Assembly: GCA_035536185.1 (NCBI GenBank) | Contig: DATLOM010000043.1 | Span: 1 to 55,392, forward strand | Reading direction: 5' to 3' | Source: GCA-2861595 sp035536185 | GTDB lineage: Bacteria > Actinomycetota > Acidimicrobiia > Acidimicrobiales > GCA-2861595 | Length of the DNA: 55,392 nucleotides | Part shown: positions 16,749-25,688 of the stretch, one piece after another | How the letters are laid out: each line of letters opens with the position of its first letter | How positions within the stretch are numbered: position 1 is the stretch's first letter | Made by a program: the position numbers and the translations under genes | The notes under the pieces: generated by a model | Database searches by the model: none | Seen by the model: only the letters and a program-made list of their open reading frames with translations | Told to the model about the DNA's origin: nothing

Positions 16749-18880
16749 GGGGCTACCTCCTCGGCACCGGGGAACGCCTGCTTCAGGCGGTCGGCGGGCG
16801 ACGTTACCGGTGCCGGGAGGGAGTCGTCGGCCCCGAAGGCGCCGGCCTCGGCGAAAGGATCGTCCTGGTCCTCGTCGGGATCGGCGACACCGGGTTCGCT
16901 GGGGCCTCCTGCGCCCGTCGTGCCCGCGCGACCAGCCAGTGCCGTGCCTTCCGGCGGGCCGCCGGGAGGGCCCACCGGGTCGGCGGCCAGCTTCAGGGGC
17001 ACGGCAACACCGAAATGGGCGGCGAGGGCGGCCTCCACGTCGCCTTTGACCTCACGGCAACGGGCGGCGTGGACGTCGTTGGGCACCACGAAGACGGCCA
17101 CGCCGTCGTTTACCTCCAGGAAGCGCCCGCCGGAGAACCGGGCCCGGGCCCGCCCCGGCAGCGACCGGTAGATGGAGTCGCCCCACGCCTTGGTGATCTC
17201 GTCGCGGGTGGGAAGGGCGGCCGGTGGCGGGAGCGGCGGGCCCGGTGCCCCGGTCGGCGGGGGCGGGGGTGCGGCCGCGACCGACGCCGTTCCCGGTGCC
17301 CCCATTGGTGGCGACGCCGGCGCGGTGGCGGCGGGGGTGGGGGGCGCAACGGGCGGCGCGGGAGACTCGGGCGGGCGTGGTGCCCGTGACGGCGTGGGGG
17401 GGGCGGGCCTACCGGGCTGTTCGTGCGGGGCGGCCGGTGAGATTGACGGGCGGGCACGGAGGGCGCCGAGCGTCGCTCGGGCCTCGTCGGCGGGGCGGGG
17501 CGGGGCGGCGGGCGGCGTAGGCGGGATGACAGGCTCGGTGGCAGCTGGCGGTGCAGGTGCCGGGGCGGGCTGTCGTGAGGGCGCCGGCGGCGAGCCCGGT
17601 GTGGCCGCCGGTGGACCGGGGCCTCCGGCGGACGGCGCCACTGGCGCTGGCGCGGCGGCGGCTGGAGGCGGCGCGGCGGTGGCCGGCGGCGGCGTGGTGT
17701 CGGCGGCGGGCATTGGCGTGGCACCGGCGGGCGCGGGCGCCGGCACCCCCGCCGCCGGCGTCTGGCGCAGCGCCTCCATCTTGCGCTCGAGCTGCTCGAT
17801 GCGGTCGAGCAGGGCGGCGGCGGAGATGTCGGCCTCGGGAGACGCAAGGCGGACCAGGGCGGCTTCGAGGCTGATGCGGGGGTCGAGAGAGTCCCGCATC
17901 TCCACCTGGGCGGCGCCCACCTGCTCCATGGCCCTCACCACCGCCGCCGGCCCCAGGCGCCGGGCCTGGTCCTCGACCTGCTTCCTGGGCTCGTCGGCCA
18001 GCTCCACCAGACCCGGCGCCATCAGGGCCAGGAAGGCGTGGCGAAGATGCTCCAGCAGGTCGACGGCCAGGCGGCGAGGGTCGCGTCCAGAGCCGCAACC
18101 GGCGGCCACGGCCATGAGCGCCCGGCCGGGATCCCGCTCGCAGAGCGCCTCGACCACCTCGTCGGTGACGGAGACCTCGTCGTCCACCTCGCCGGCCGCG
18201 GCTACCTGGTCGAGCACCGACAGGGCGTCACGAGCGGAGCCCTTGCCCCGGCGGACGACGAAGTCGATGGCGTCGGGGGGGACGCCGAGGCCGGCGGCGC
18301 GGTTGATGTCGGCCAGCAGGGTCGACAGCACCTCGCCTCCGAGGAGCCGGAACTCGTAGTGCTGGGCCCGGCTGCGGATCGTGGGCAGGACCTTCTGGGG
18401 ATCGGTCGTGGCCAGCACGAACACGACGTGGGCGGGAGGCTCCTCGAGCGTCTTCAGCAGGGCGTTGGAGGCGGCCGTCGACAGCATGTGCACCTCGTCG
18501 ACGATGTAGACCTTCCAGCGCCCAGGGGTGCCGAGGGCGGAGCGGGCCACGAGGTCACGCATGGCGTCGATGCCGTTGTGGGAGGCGGCGTCGAGCTCGT
18601 GGACGTCGAGCGACGAGCCGGCCTGGACGGCGACGCAGGACTGACATGTGCCGCATGGCTCACCGTCCTGCAGGGCGGTGCAGTTGAGGGCCTTGGCGAG
18701 GATCCGGGCGGTGGAGGTCTTTCCCGTGCCCCGGGGCCCGCTGAAGAGGTAGGCGTGGGAGACCTTCGCCTCCCGGACGGCGTTGCGTAGGGCACGGACG
18801 ACGTGATCCTGGCCCCGCACCTCCTCGAAACGCTGCGGGCGAAAGCGGCGGTAGAGGGACTGGTACGGCTCGTCGGCCAC
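16745..18880 (-). CDS. dnaX: DNA polymerase III subunit gamma/tau
   Basis: Clamp-loader ATPase. From the GTG at 18880 (VADEPYQSLYRRFRPQRFEEV, the normal N-terminus) it has 711 residues. Walker A is GPRGTGKTS. A Cys cluster C-x8-C-x2-C-x2-C (NCTALQDGEPCGTCQSC) marks the zinc module. Walker B is VYIVDEVHML and sensor 1 is FVLATTDPQKV. A region of about 190 residues made almost only of Pro, Ala, Gly and Thr follows, then a C-terminal tau-like domain ending PADRLKQAFPGA. In-frame codons up to 18946 were left out because they run towards the SRP RNA. Confidence 0.93.
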   Translation of the reverse strand: MADEPYQSLYRRFRPQRFEEVRGQDHVVRALRNAVREAKVSHAYLFSGPRGTGKTSTARILAKALNCTALQDGEPCGTCQSCVAVQAGSSLDVHELDAASHNGIDAMRDLVARSALGTPGRWKVYIVDEVHMLSTAASNALLKTLEEPPAHVVFVLATTDPQKVLPTIRSRAQHYEFRLLGGEVLSTLLADINRAAGLGVPPDAIDFVVRRGKGSARDALSVLDQVAAAGEVDDEVSVTDEVVEALCERDPGRALMAVAAGCGSGRDPRRLAVDLLEHLRHAFLALMAPGLVELADEPRKQVEDQARRLGPAAVVRAMEQVGAAQVEMRDSLDPRISLEAALVRLASPEADISAAALLDRIEQLERKMEALRQTPAAGVPAPAPAGATPMPAADTTPPPATAAPPPAAAAPAPVAPSAGGPGPPAATPGSPPAPSRQPAPAPAPPAATEPVIPPTPPAAPPRPADEARATLGALRARPSISPAAPHEQPGRPAPPTPSRAPRPPESPAPPVAPPTPAATAPASPPMGAPGTASVAAAPPPPPTGAPGPPLPPPAALPTRDEITKAWGDSIYRSLPGRARARFSGGRFLEVNDGVAVFVVPNDVHAARCREVKGDVEAALAAHFGVAVPLKLAADPVGPPGGPPEGTALAGRAGTTGAGGPSEPGVADPDEDQDDPFAEAGAFGADDSLPAPVTSPADRLKQAFPGAEEVAP

Positions 18881-18911
18881 GGGAGCGACACTACGTGGCG
18901 CCCGTCGTTCG

Positions 18912-19022
18912 GTGCGACGGTCAGGCTGGACTGCGGCACACCGCACCTTCCGCTGAGAGCTGCTGCCTTCCGGCCCTGACTCGGTTCACGGGGCGCAGTT
19001 GCACAGGACCCAACCGTCGCAC
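18912..19022 (-). ncRNA. ffs: Signal recognition particle RNA, small bacterial type
   Basis: On the minus strand the 111-base segment begins GTGCGACGGT and ends ACCGTCGCAC, perfectly complementary ends that close the long hairpin. Near the tip is GTCAGGGCCGGAAGGCAGCAGC, the conserved SRP-Alu-less core with the GGAA tetraloop and the asymmetric loop bound by Ffh. It sits between dnaX and tRNA-Ser, a typical actinobacterial position. Exact ends are inferred from base pairing. Confidence 0.88.
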
Positions 19023-19081
19023 GGAACGGCGGCGCCGGCCCACGGTAGCCTCTGGGGAGCCGGCGGTCTTCCTACGCCCCC

Positions 19082-19169
19082 GGAGGGATGCGAGAGCGGC
19101 CGAATCGGCACGCCTGGAGTGCGTGTGTGGCGCAAGTCACCGTGGGTTCAAATCCCACTCCCTCCGCCA
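19082..19169 (+). tRNA. tRNA-Ser (anticodon GGA)
   Basis: The acceptor GGAGGGA pairs with TCCCTCC, followed by discriminator G and an encoded CCA. The anticodon stem is CACGC/GCGTG with loop CTGGAGT, so the anticodon is GGA. A long variable arm (GTGTGGCGCAAGTCAC) marks it as class II. The T arm is GTGGG-TTCAAAT-CCCAC. Confidence 0.95.
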
Positions 19170-19218
19170 ATTCGGCCCATGGCCAGCCGCGCGCCCGGTG
19201 GGTGCCGGCGGCGACTGC

Positions 19219-20337
19219 TCAGTTGTTGTTGCAGACGAGCAGGAAGCAGCTCTTGGGTGCCGTCGTGCTGGGCGTGGGGGGCGGGGTGCTCGGGGGGGAC
19301 GGAGCACCGGGGGCACCTGGAGTCACGTTGGCACCGGGGCGGAGGTCGAGGACGCCGCTGCCGGCATCGATCTGGACGGGCTGGCGCCCTGGATGGTCCC
19401 GGGTCAGCTCGGCCCGTGCGTAGGCGAAGGCGGCCTGGACGGTGGGGGCGGTCTTGCGTTCGATGAGCGCCCGGCGCACCATGTACTGGACCATGTAGGA
19501 GCGGCCGAAGAGGGAGCTCTCGTAGGCGAGGGAGTCGGCCGGCGCCGCCCCGGTGAGCACCCGGCCCGGGGCCAGAGCCTCGGTGAAACCGGCGCCATAA
19601 CAGGCGACCATGGCGATCCAGGCCCGCCTCGCCTGCATCGGTGCGAGCCGGGAGGCCAGCTCGGTGTCGAGGACGGTCCCCCCGTCGGCCCCGACCATCG
19701 CCTCGGAGGTCCGGTCGAGCTTGCGGACGTGGCCGCTGTAGAAGAACACCGCGGTGGCGTCGGGGCCGGCATGGGCGGCCAGCCAGTCCAGCGCCGTGCG
19801 GATCATCGGGGCGGTGGCCTGGCCGTCACGCAGCAGGAGGCGGTTGCTGGCGGGGACCCCGAGGCCGGCCAGGGCGAGGTCCATGTCGGAGGCGTCGTTG
19901 ACGGCGCCCCGCAGGTCGCTGCCCTGCCCGGGATAGTCGTTGATGCCGATCACCACGGCCCAGGTGCCGGGCGCCGGGGTCGCCCCGGCAAAACGGGCCG
20001 GTGTCTGCAAGGCCCGAGGCGGCGGGGGGGGCGGTGCGGGGGGGGCGTCGAAGGTCGCGGGAGGAGGTGCGATGACCGTCTCGACCGGTGGCGCCGGCGG
20101 GGCGGGAGGAGGGGGTGGCTCAGGTGCCGGTGCCACCTCCCTCGGCGGCGGTTGCGGCACGAGGTGGTCGAGGGAGAGCGAGAGGGCACCCAGTCCCCGG
20201 AACAACGAAGGGCTGCCGGATGCAGCTGCCGCGGTCGGAGGAGAGGGCACGTTGGTGCCGGAGGCGGCTCCGACGGCGAGGACCAACAACACCGCCGCGG
20301 ACGCCCCGACCCAGGTCGTGCCCTTCTGCCTCCGCAA
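19219..20337 (-). CDS. Secreted or anchored caspase-like peptidase
   Basis: A 372-residue protein. An N-terminal hydrophobic segment (VGASAAVLLVLAVGAASG) acts as signal or anchor. About 75 residues very rich in Pro and Ala follow. The caspase-like p20 fold starts at GTWAVVIGINDYPG. The catalytic dyad is visible: His203 in FFYSGH and Cys246 in IAMVACYGAG. Metacaspase-like enzymes of this type cut after basic residues, but specificity cannot be read here. The C-terminus is Pro/Thr-rich and ends in a short CFLLVCNNN with two cysteines. It is convergent with tRNA-Ser(GGA). Confidence 0.75.
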   Translation of the reverse strand: MRRQKGTTWVGASAAVLLVLAVGAASGTNVPSPPTAAAASGSPSLFRGLGALSLSLDHLVPQPPPREVAPAPEPPPPPAPPAPPVETVIAPPPATFDAPPAPPPPPPRALQTPARFAGATPAPGTWAVVIGINDYPGQGSDLRGAVNDASDMDLALAGLGVPASNRLLLRDGQATAPMIRTALDWLAAHAGPDATAVFFYSGHVRKLDRTSEAMVGADGGTVLDTELASRLAPMQARRAWIAMVACYGAGFTEALAPGRVLTGAAPADSLAYESSLFGRSYMVQYMVRRALIERKTAPTVQAAFAYARAELTRDHPGRQPVQIDAGSGVLDLRPGANVTPGAPGAPSPPSTPPPTPSTTAPKSCFLLVCNNN

Positions 20338-20601
20338 GACCCACCCTTCTCCGACCGCCCATTCCTACCACGGCCGGACGGCCCCAGCGCCGCCCGAACG
20401 CCTCTGAGTTTGAATTCGACAAGGGCCGCGGCGATCCCTTCTTCTCCGACGAACATTTACGTCAGAGGCCTACGCATGACTACTTGCCCGTTTGCAGCAA
20501 CCATCCATCGGCGGTTCGCACCTTTTGCCCGCGCAAGTAGTTCCTGCGCCGGACCCACAGGGAGTCGATGACGCAAGGCGAGGCGCCCCTATGGTCGGTT
20601 C

Positions 20602-21057
20602 GTGACGTTCGACGAGGAGACGGCCATGGCTGTGGCTCTCGAGGAGGCGGCCCGGGCCGGGGAGGCCGGGGACGTGCCGGTGGGCGCCGTCGCCCTCTGT
20701 GCCGGGGAGATCGTCGGTCGCGGCCGCAACCAGCGGGAGAAGCTCGGCGACCCCACCGCCCACGCCGAGTTGCTCGCCCTACGGGAGGCGTCGCAGGCTC
20801 AGGGGACCTGGCGCTTGGAGGCGGTGACCCTCGTGGTCACCCTCGAGCCCTGTGCCATGTGCGCCGGCGCCCTGGTGGCGGGGCGGGTGCGGCGCCTCGT
20901 CTTCGCCGCCGCCGACCCCAAGGCCGGCGCCTGCGGGTCCCTCTACAACCTGTGTGCCGACCCTCGGCTGAACCATGAGGTGGAGGTGGCCGGCGGGTTG
21001 ATGGCGGGCCCGGCCGGCGAGCTCCTGCGCAGCTTCTTCGCGCGGAGGCGTGCCTAG
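20602..21057 (+). CDS. tadA: tRNA-specific adenosine deaminase
   Basis: It makes inosine at the wobble position of tRNA-Arg(ACG). The 151-residue product from the GTG at 20602 has the deaminase zinc site: HAE (in PTAHAELLALREA) and PCAMC (in LEPCAMCAGALV). VGAV near residue 25 and the GSLYNL region complete the TadA pattern. It lies just upstream of tRNA-Ser(CGA), a common neighbourhood in actinobacteria. Confidence 0.93.
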   Translation: MTFDEETAMAVALEEAARAGEAGDVPVGAVALCAGEIVGRGRNQREKLGDPTAHAELLALREASQAQGTWRLEAVTLVVTLEPCAMCAGALVAGRVRRLVFAAADPKAGACGSLYNLCADPRLNHEVEVAGGLMAGPAGELLRSFFARRRA

Positions 21058-21109
21058 GCGGCTGGTGCCGGTTCGGTGTCGGTACGATGGCCCAAGCGCT
21101 AGCAGCCCC

Positions 21110-21199
21110 GGAGGGGTGCGAGAGCGGCCGAATCGGACGGTCTCGAAAACCGTTGTGGGGGCAACCTCACCGTGGGTTCAAATCCCACCCCCTCCGCCA
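21110..21199 (+). tRNA. tRNA-Ser (anticodon CGA)
   Basis: The acceptor GGAGGGG pairs with CCCCTCC, then G and encoded CCA. The anticodon stem is ACGGT/ACCGT with loop CTCGAAA, giving anticodon CGA. The variable arm is TTGTGGGGGCAACCTCACC-like. Its last 39 bases before CCA recur in degraded form at 25076-25112. Confidence 0.95.
21159..21197 (+). repeat. tRNA-Ser 3' end, putative attachment-like direct repeat (intact copy)
   Basis: The variable-arm/T-arm/acceptor part of tRNA-Ser(CGA). The same sequence, with two bases missing from the T stem, is found in the same orientation at 25076-25112. The pair brackets 3.9 kb containing a single large gene. Confidence 0.6.
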
Positions 21200-21227
21200 A
21201 TCGACCAGGTTCTTCATAGAAAAACCG

Positions 21228-24200
21228 TCAAGGTTGAGCGATCGGGTTGTCGCACCCGACCACCGGCTGCCTGAGCGGGACGCCACCCATAGAGCCTCGG
21301 AACTGGGCGTTGCCGAAGGCGAAGACGCCGCCGTCGCGGGCACAGAGCCAGTACCCGCCTCCACTGGCGGTGGGCGCTATCCCCACGACTGGAGAAGCGA
21401 GGCCGATGGCGCCGGTCGAGCCACGGAAAACGGCGTCACCGAAGGCGAATATCCCCCCATCGGAGGCCACCAGGTGATAGCCGCTGACGGTGTTGGTACG
21501 GGACATGCCGACGATGGGCCGGCTCAGCGCAACGCCGCCGGTGGAACCACGGAACAAGGCGTCTCCGAAGGCGAAGATACCGCCGTCGGAGGCCACCAAC
21601 CAGTAGCCGTTGCCGCTGGGTGTCCGGTCCATGCCTACCATCGGCTGGTTCAACCTGATGGCGCCGGTCGAGCCGCGGAAGGTGGCGTCGCCGAAAGCGA
21701 AGATGCCGCCGTCGGAGGCCACGAGCCAGTAGCCGTTGCCCGTGCCAGTGCTACGCATGCCCACGATGGGCTTGGCCAGTGGGATGCCACCGGTGGAACC
21801 GAAGAAGCGGGCATCCCCGAAGGCGAAGATCCCGCCGTCAGCGGCCACCATCCAGTAGCCCCTGGAGCTGGGGGTGTGCTCCATGGCGACGATCGGCTGA
21901 TTGAGGCGAAGTCCGCCGGTGGAGCCGAAGAACCGCGAAGTGTCACCGAAGTTGAAGATCCCGCCGTCTCCGGCCACGAGGGTGTACCCCTGGTTGCCGG
22001 CGGCCTGTGGGCCCCCAGCGGGAATCGTGGTGGTAGTCGAGGTGGCCCCTCCGCCGGTCGTTGCCGTCGTGCCTTCCGTCGACGATGTCGTCGTGGCCGT
22101 GGTCGTGGTGGTGGTTGTCGTGGGCGGGAAAGGATCAGCCGTTTCGGGGGCTGCTTCGGCCGATGCCGCCGTGCAGGGGGTGGCGGACGGGCCCGCGGAG
22201 GGGCCGGGCGGATCGTTGGCGACCGTGGCCGCGCCGGTGAGATCGGAGGTGAGAAGTCGGTCGACCTTGCCGCACAGGCCGTAGGTGTTCCCGAGACTCG
22301 ACTCGACCAACGCGGCGCTGCCGGATGGGGAGAGGACGAGCAGCCCGCCCACGCGGGCCACGGACGCCCCGAGAAGGGCCGCGTGCATGGGCTCATTGCC
22401 GTCGGCCACGTACACGAGGTTGGTGGGAAGTCCTCGGTTGATGGACTCGATCACCACCTTGCTCGACGTTGCGAACTGGTCGGCGCCGGCGAGACGGGAC
22501 ACGCTCGGACCGCCCCCAGCGGACAAGGTTGTGGCCACGCCCGCACTGACCACACCCTCGGAGCCGACGATGATCGCCCTGGTGACGTCGAGAGCGTCGA
22601 TGGCCGCGGTGGTGGCTGCGGGGACGGCGTTCTGGTCCACGTACAGAATCGGCAGGCGCCTGTTGGCGGCGAGGGCGGAGGCCGACGCGGCCGAGGCGCT
22701 GTTGGGGTTGGCGATGATGACGGCGTCGAAGGCCGGCAATGGGGGAGTGGCGGTCTTGTCGCCGGCCCGGCGGCGGTCGAGGTTGAGGGCGATGTTGGCG
22801 CCGATCTCTGCCGGTGTCGCCCCGGCGATTCGTACAATCTGACCGGGCGGAACACCAACGGACGCCAGCTCGGTTTCGACGCTGGCGGACAGCTTCGTCG
22901 TGTCACCGATGATGTAGGCCCCTACGGGGTCGAGGCGGTCGACCTCCGATTCGACGGGATCCGGCAGGCCGGCCTGAGGTGACGCCAGCACCGGACCGAG
23001 GTTGGCCCGGGCGAGAACGCCACCCGCCAGTGCCGAGGGCATGTCGGCCTCGTTGACGATGACGGGCCGCGTCCAGGGGCGGTGGGTGAAGCCCTCGCCG
23101 TGCACGGCCTCCGACCCACCGGGTTGGGCCCGCAGTGACAGGGCGACGCTGAGGTCGGGAGCGGTGCCGGCGCCGATGGGCGCCACCGGAACGGCGTCAG
23201 GAGCGTTCAGCTCCACCTTGCGCAAGAAGATGTCCTGGCTGTCAGTGTCGGCATTCCCCAGGCGCGAGTCCATGTCGGCGACGAGCAGGCGCTCGACTCC
23301 GAGCTGCGCCACGACTGGACCGTGATCCCAGTAGGTGGAGAAGCGGTAGTCGTAGCCGACGTCGTTGTTGTGGGATCGGTCGTTGAGGCGCCGGTTGGCG
23401 GTGAAGCTGACACCTCGATCCCGCGACCGGGCGTAGTAGGTGTCCCCCAACCTCGCCTCAGAGCAGTTCGAGTGGGAGTGCACGCAGGCGTAGTTGCTCA
23501 GAGAGGAACCCGCCGGCGTGACGGCGCCCTTGCGGTCGGACGTGTTCAGGTACCAGTGCCGGCGATCGTGCCAGACGACGTCTACCCGACCGTCCGATGC
23601 CACCGCGATGTTGGGATGACGGGTTTGAGTGACCTCGGCCGCCGCCAGTCCTGACTTCTTGGGCCCGTTCAGCTGCTTCAGGTCGCCCCAGGTGGCGCCG
23701 CCGTCTATGGAACGGACGAAGTAGACGTCGTTGTCCCAGTTGATGAAGTGGTCGTTGGCCTGGAACGGGCCGAAGCCATAGGAGGGGCAGGTGTTGGTGG
23801 TCGTGCTGGTCAGCGAACCCGGGAATGGGCCCACTCCGCAGTTGTTGGAGCCGACGATGCCCGGTCCCTGGTTGAAAACCATGTAGAGGTCGCCGCCGGC
23901 TCCGGCGGCCAGGCGTGGGAACGCCGACCCGCCGAACAGGCTCCCGCTGGGGCTGACGAATCCACGGACGTTCACGGCGCGGGTGCGAGCCCAGCTCTGG
24001 CCCAGGTCGGTGGACCTGGCCACGACGAGATAGCCGTCGGGCGACCCCTCGCCGAGGGTCTCGCAGGCCGGCGGGCAGCTGCCAGAGTTCTTCGGCGCCA
24101 CCCAGGCGACGTACAGGGGCCGGTCTCCGCCATGGCTGGGCACCGCGCCCAGAACGGGTTGCGATACCTCGCTCGCCCGGATATAGGCGTTGCCCGGCGT

Positions 24201-25004
24201 CTCTACCGCCGTGTTGTCGTCGTTCCAATCGGGCGGGGGGTTCGTGATCGGGTTGTTGTGGGAGGCCTCCGTGGGGGCCAAGAACGTGGCGCCCGAGTCA
24301 TCCGAGCGGACGATCATCGCCATACTCGTGCGGTTGTTCCGGGTGGCGACGTAGAGCCGGTCGTCGTTGGTGGCGGCCGTCCGTACGTCGACTACGAGCT
24401 CAGGTTTGGTGTAGTCCGGAGCGGGAGCCACCCCAGCCTGGGCAGCCACCACGGCCGTTCCGAAGGTGGCTCCACCGTCGGTGGAGGTCGAGAGCAGGAG
24501 GCTGCGGCCTTGGACGCCAACCTGGCGCGACGAAGCCCAGATGACGTAGACATTGTTGCCGGACCCGAACGCCACCGCCTGCTGGCCCAAGCTCCCTGCG
24601 CCGGCGCTGGTCACATCACAAGGCCCGGGCAGATCGGTGGGATATCCGGCAGGTGCCTGCAGTTCACCACCGCCGGTCCACGCCGTGCCCCCGTCGAAGC
24701 TGAGGTTGTACTCGCACTCTTCGGTCTCGAGCTCCTGATGGACCTCGACGACGTGGTTCTGGTTCGCCGGGTTGACGGCGAGAGAGGGGCCCGTCTTGCC
24801 CCGCGCCGGAGAGTCGTTGGACGTCGGCCCCAGCCTGTAATCGCCGCTCGACCGGACTACGCGGACCACGGCATCTGCCGGAGAACCGGCCACGGCAAGC
24901 ACCCCGGCCAGAAGCGAGAGGCACATCACGATGCGGACGGTGGCGGCGGGCCGCTCCCCGATCAAACCAAAGAACGGTCCTCTGAGCCCCGGCCGAGTTC
25001 CCAA
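21228..25004 (-). CDS. Large secreted BNR-repeat / CWB2 / 'GGIFAFGDA' repeat protein
   Basis: A TTG at 25004, six bases after a GGGGAG site, gives 1258 residues. A signal peptide (CLSLLAGVLAVAGSPADA) is followed by a sialidase-like beta-propeller with Asp-box-type motifs (STDGGATF, RSDDSGATF, RSTDLGQSW, SIDGGATW, SRDRGVSF), then about 300 residues of cell-wall-binding repeat 2 (VYVADGNEPMHAALLGASVA, AIIVGSEGVVS). A Thr-rich linker leads to six tandem 42-residue repeats. It is probably a wall-attached surface protein; any enzymatic activity is unproven. It is the only gene between the tRNA-Ser repeats. Confidence 0.8.
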   Translation of the reverse strand: MGTRPGLRGPFFGLIGERPAATVRIVMCLSLLAGVLAVAGSPADAVVRVVRSSGDYRLGPTSNDSPARGKTGPSLAVNPANQNHVVEVHQELETEECEYNLSFDGGTAWTGGGELQAPAGYPTDLPGPCDVTSAGAGSLGQQAVAFGSGNNVYVIWASSRQVGVQGRSLLLSTSTDGGATFGTAVVAAQAGVAPAPDYTKPELVVDVRTAATNDDRLYVATRNNRTSMAMIVRSDDSGATFLAPTEASHNNPITNPPPDWNDDNTAVETPGNAYIRASEVSQPVLGAVPSHGGDRPLYVAWVAPKNSGSCPPACETLGEGSPDGYLVVARSTDLGQSWARTRAVNVRGFVSPSGSLFGGSAFPRLAAGAGGDLYMVFNQGPGIVGSNNCGVGPFPGSLTSTTTNTCPSYGFGPFQANDHFINWDNDVYFVRSIDGGATWGDLKQLNGPKKSGLAAAEVTQTRHPNIAVASDGRVDVVWHDRRHWYLNTSDRKGAVTPAGSSLSNYACVHSHSNCSEARLGDTYYARSRDRGVSFTANRRLNDRSHNNDVGYDYRFSTYWDHGPVVAQLGVERLLVADMDSRLGNADTDSQDIFLRKVELNAPDAVPVAPIGAGTAPDLSVALSLRAQPGGSEAVHGEGFTHRPWTRPVIVNEADMPSALAGGVLARANLGPVLASPQAGLPDPVESEVDRLDPVGAYIIGDTTKLSASVETELASVGVPPGQIVRIAGATPAEIGANIALNLDRRRAGDKTATPPLPAFDAVIIANPNSASAASASALAANRRLPILYVDQNAVPAATTAAIDALDVTRAIIVGSEGVVSAGVATTLSAGGGPSVSRLAGADQFATSSKVVIESINRGLPTNLVYVADGNEPMHAALLGASVARVGGLLVLSPSGSAALVESSLGNTYGLCGKVDRLLTSDLTGAATVANDPPGPSAGPSATPCTAASAEAAPETADPFPPTTTTTTTTATTTSSTEGTTATTGGGATSTTTTIPAGGPQAAGNQGYTLVAGDGGIFNFGDTSRFFGSTGGLRLNQPIVAMEHTPSSRGYWMVAADGGIFAFGDARFFGSTGGIPLAKPIVGMRSTGTGNGYWLVASDGGIFAFGDATFRGSTGAIRLNQPMVGMDRTPSGNGYWLVASDGGIFAFGDALFRGSTGGVALSRPIVGMSRTNTVSGYHLVASDGGIFAFGDAVFRGSTGAIGLASPVVGIAPTASGGGYWLCARDGGVFAFGNAQFRGSMGGVPLRQPVVGCDNPIAQP
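21231..21989 (-). repeat. Six tandem 126-bp coding repeats
   Basis: The last 253 residues of the surface protein are six units of about 42 residues, each of the form GYWLVASDGGIFAFGDA-x-FxGSTG-x-IxLxxPIVGM. The first unit diverges (FNFGDTSRF) and the last has two Cys not seen in the others. The units probably form a beta-propeller or beta-solenoid. Confidence 0.85.
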
Positions 25005-25075
25005 CGATTTCTCCCCTCTTGAGAACTGCGGATGGTAACAGCAATTTGTCCGATTTTGTCGCTCTCTGGCTAGCT

Positions 25076-25112
25076 GGGCAACCTCACCGTGTTCAAATCC
25101 CACCCCCTCCGC
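25076..25112 (+). repeat. Degraded copy of the tRNA-Ser(CGA) 3' end
   Basis: Thirty-seven bases match 21159-21197 in the same orientation except that GG of the T stem (GTGGGTTC) is missing (GTGTTC), and CCA is not present after CCTCCGC. No matching 5' half lies upstream. Such a 3'-only copy is what tRNA-targeting integration leaves at the far end of an element. Confidence 0.7.
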
Positions 25113-25623
25113 TCGACGTCACCTCGGCGTGGTACACCTCGGCCGCTGGCAGGCTCAGGAGTCGGTCCGCCATCTCTTCCTTGAGCTGCTGGGCTCGGTG
25201 GATCTCGTCGTGGGTCGGCGCTTCCTTGCAGGCCACCTGGAGGAACTCCTCCGGTACGAGGCCGTGTCGCAATGCCAGGTCGACCACGGTTCCCCGGTAG
25301 CCGAGGCGGAAGAAGAATCGGCCGCCGGGAGCCTCGGGAACCTCGGGCCCGGCCAGCTCGGGCGCCACGCCGTAGCGGTCGCCGGTGACGGCACGGGTGA
25401 CCATCTCGAAGGCGTCACGCGCCCCGCCGCCGGGGAAGCCGCTCTCGACGGTGATGTCGTAGCGCTCCGGCGGCTGACCGGGGGACAGCAGGGGGAAGGC
25501 CCGCTCCATCGCCTTGAAGGCGTGGGCCACCCCGCCGATGGAGCTCCTGCCGTGGTACCTCAGAAGATCGTCGAAGGAGATGGAGATCGGCTCGCCCTGA
25601 TCGAGGACCACGAGTGTCGGCAT
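25093..25623 (-). CDS. Conserved hypothetical protein, C-terminus running into tRNA relic
   Basis: A 176-residue soluble protein. The early segment FDDLLRYHGRSSIGGVAHAFKAMERA, with YHG and a following Gly-rich turn, faintly resembles FmdE-type proteins, but I do not claim this. GGGARDAFEMVTRAVTG and RLGYRGTVVDLALRHGLVPEEFL are the other conserved-looking parts. The last five codons (GGGGI) and the stop are supplied by the antisense of the degraded tRNA-Ser copy, so the original C-terminus may have been lost. The start is divergent from the hemerythrin gene. Confidence 0.6.
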   Translation of the reverse strand: MPTLVVLDQGEPISISFDDLLRYHGRSSIGGVAHAFKAMERAFPLLSPGQPPERYDITVESGFPGGGARDAFEMVTRAVTGDRYGVAPELAGPEVPEAPGGRFFFRLGYRGTVVDLALRHGLVPEEFLQVACKEAPTHDEIHRAQQLKEEMADRLLSLPAAEVYHAEVTSSGGGGI

Positions 25624-25688
25624 GGGCGAATACTGCCCGAATTCGCCGGAGACGGTTCGTGGCTCAGCCCGGTGGGGAGATTCAGGGC

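Noticed and set aside
21231..21989. CRISPR array
   Set aside because: The 126-base periodicity is in-frame protein repeat coding; there are no short identical repeats with unique spacers. No CRISPR array was seen anywhere in the window.
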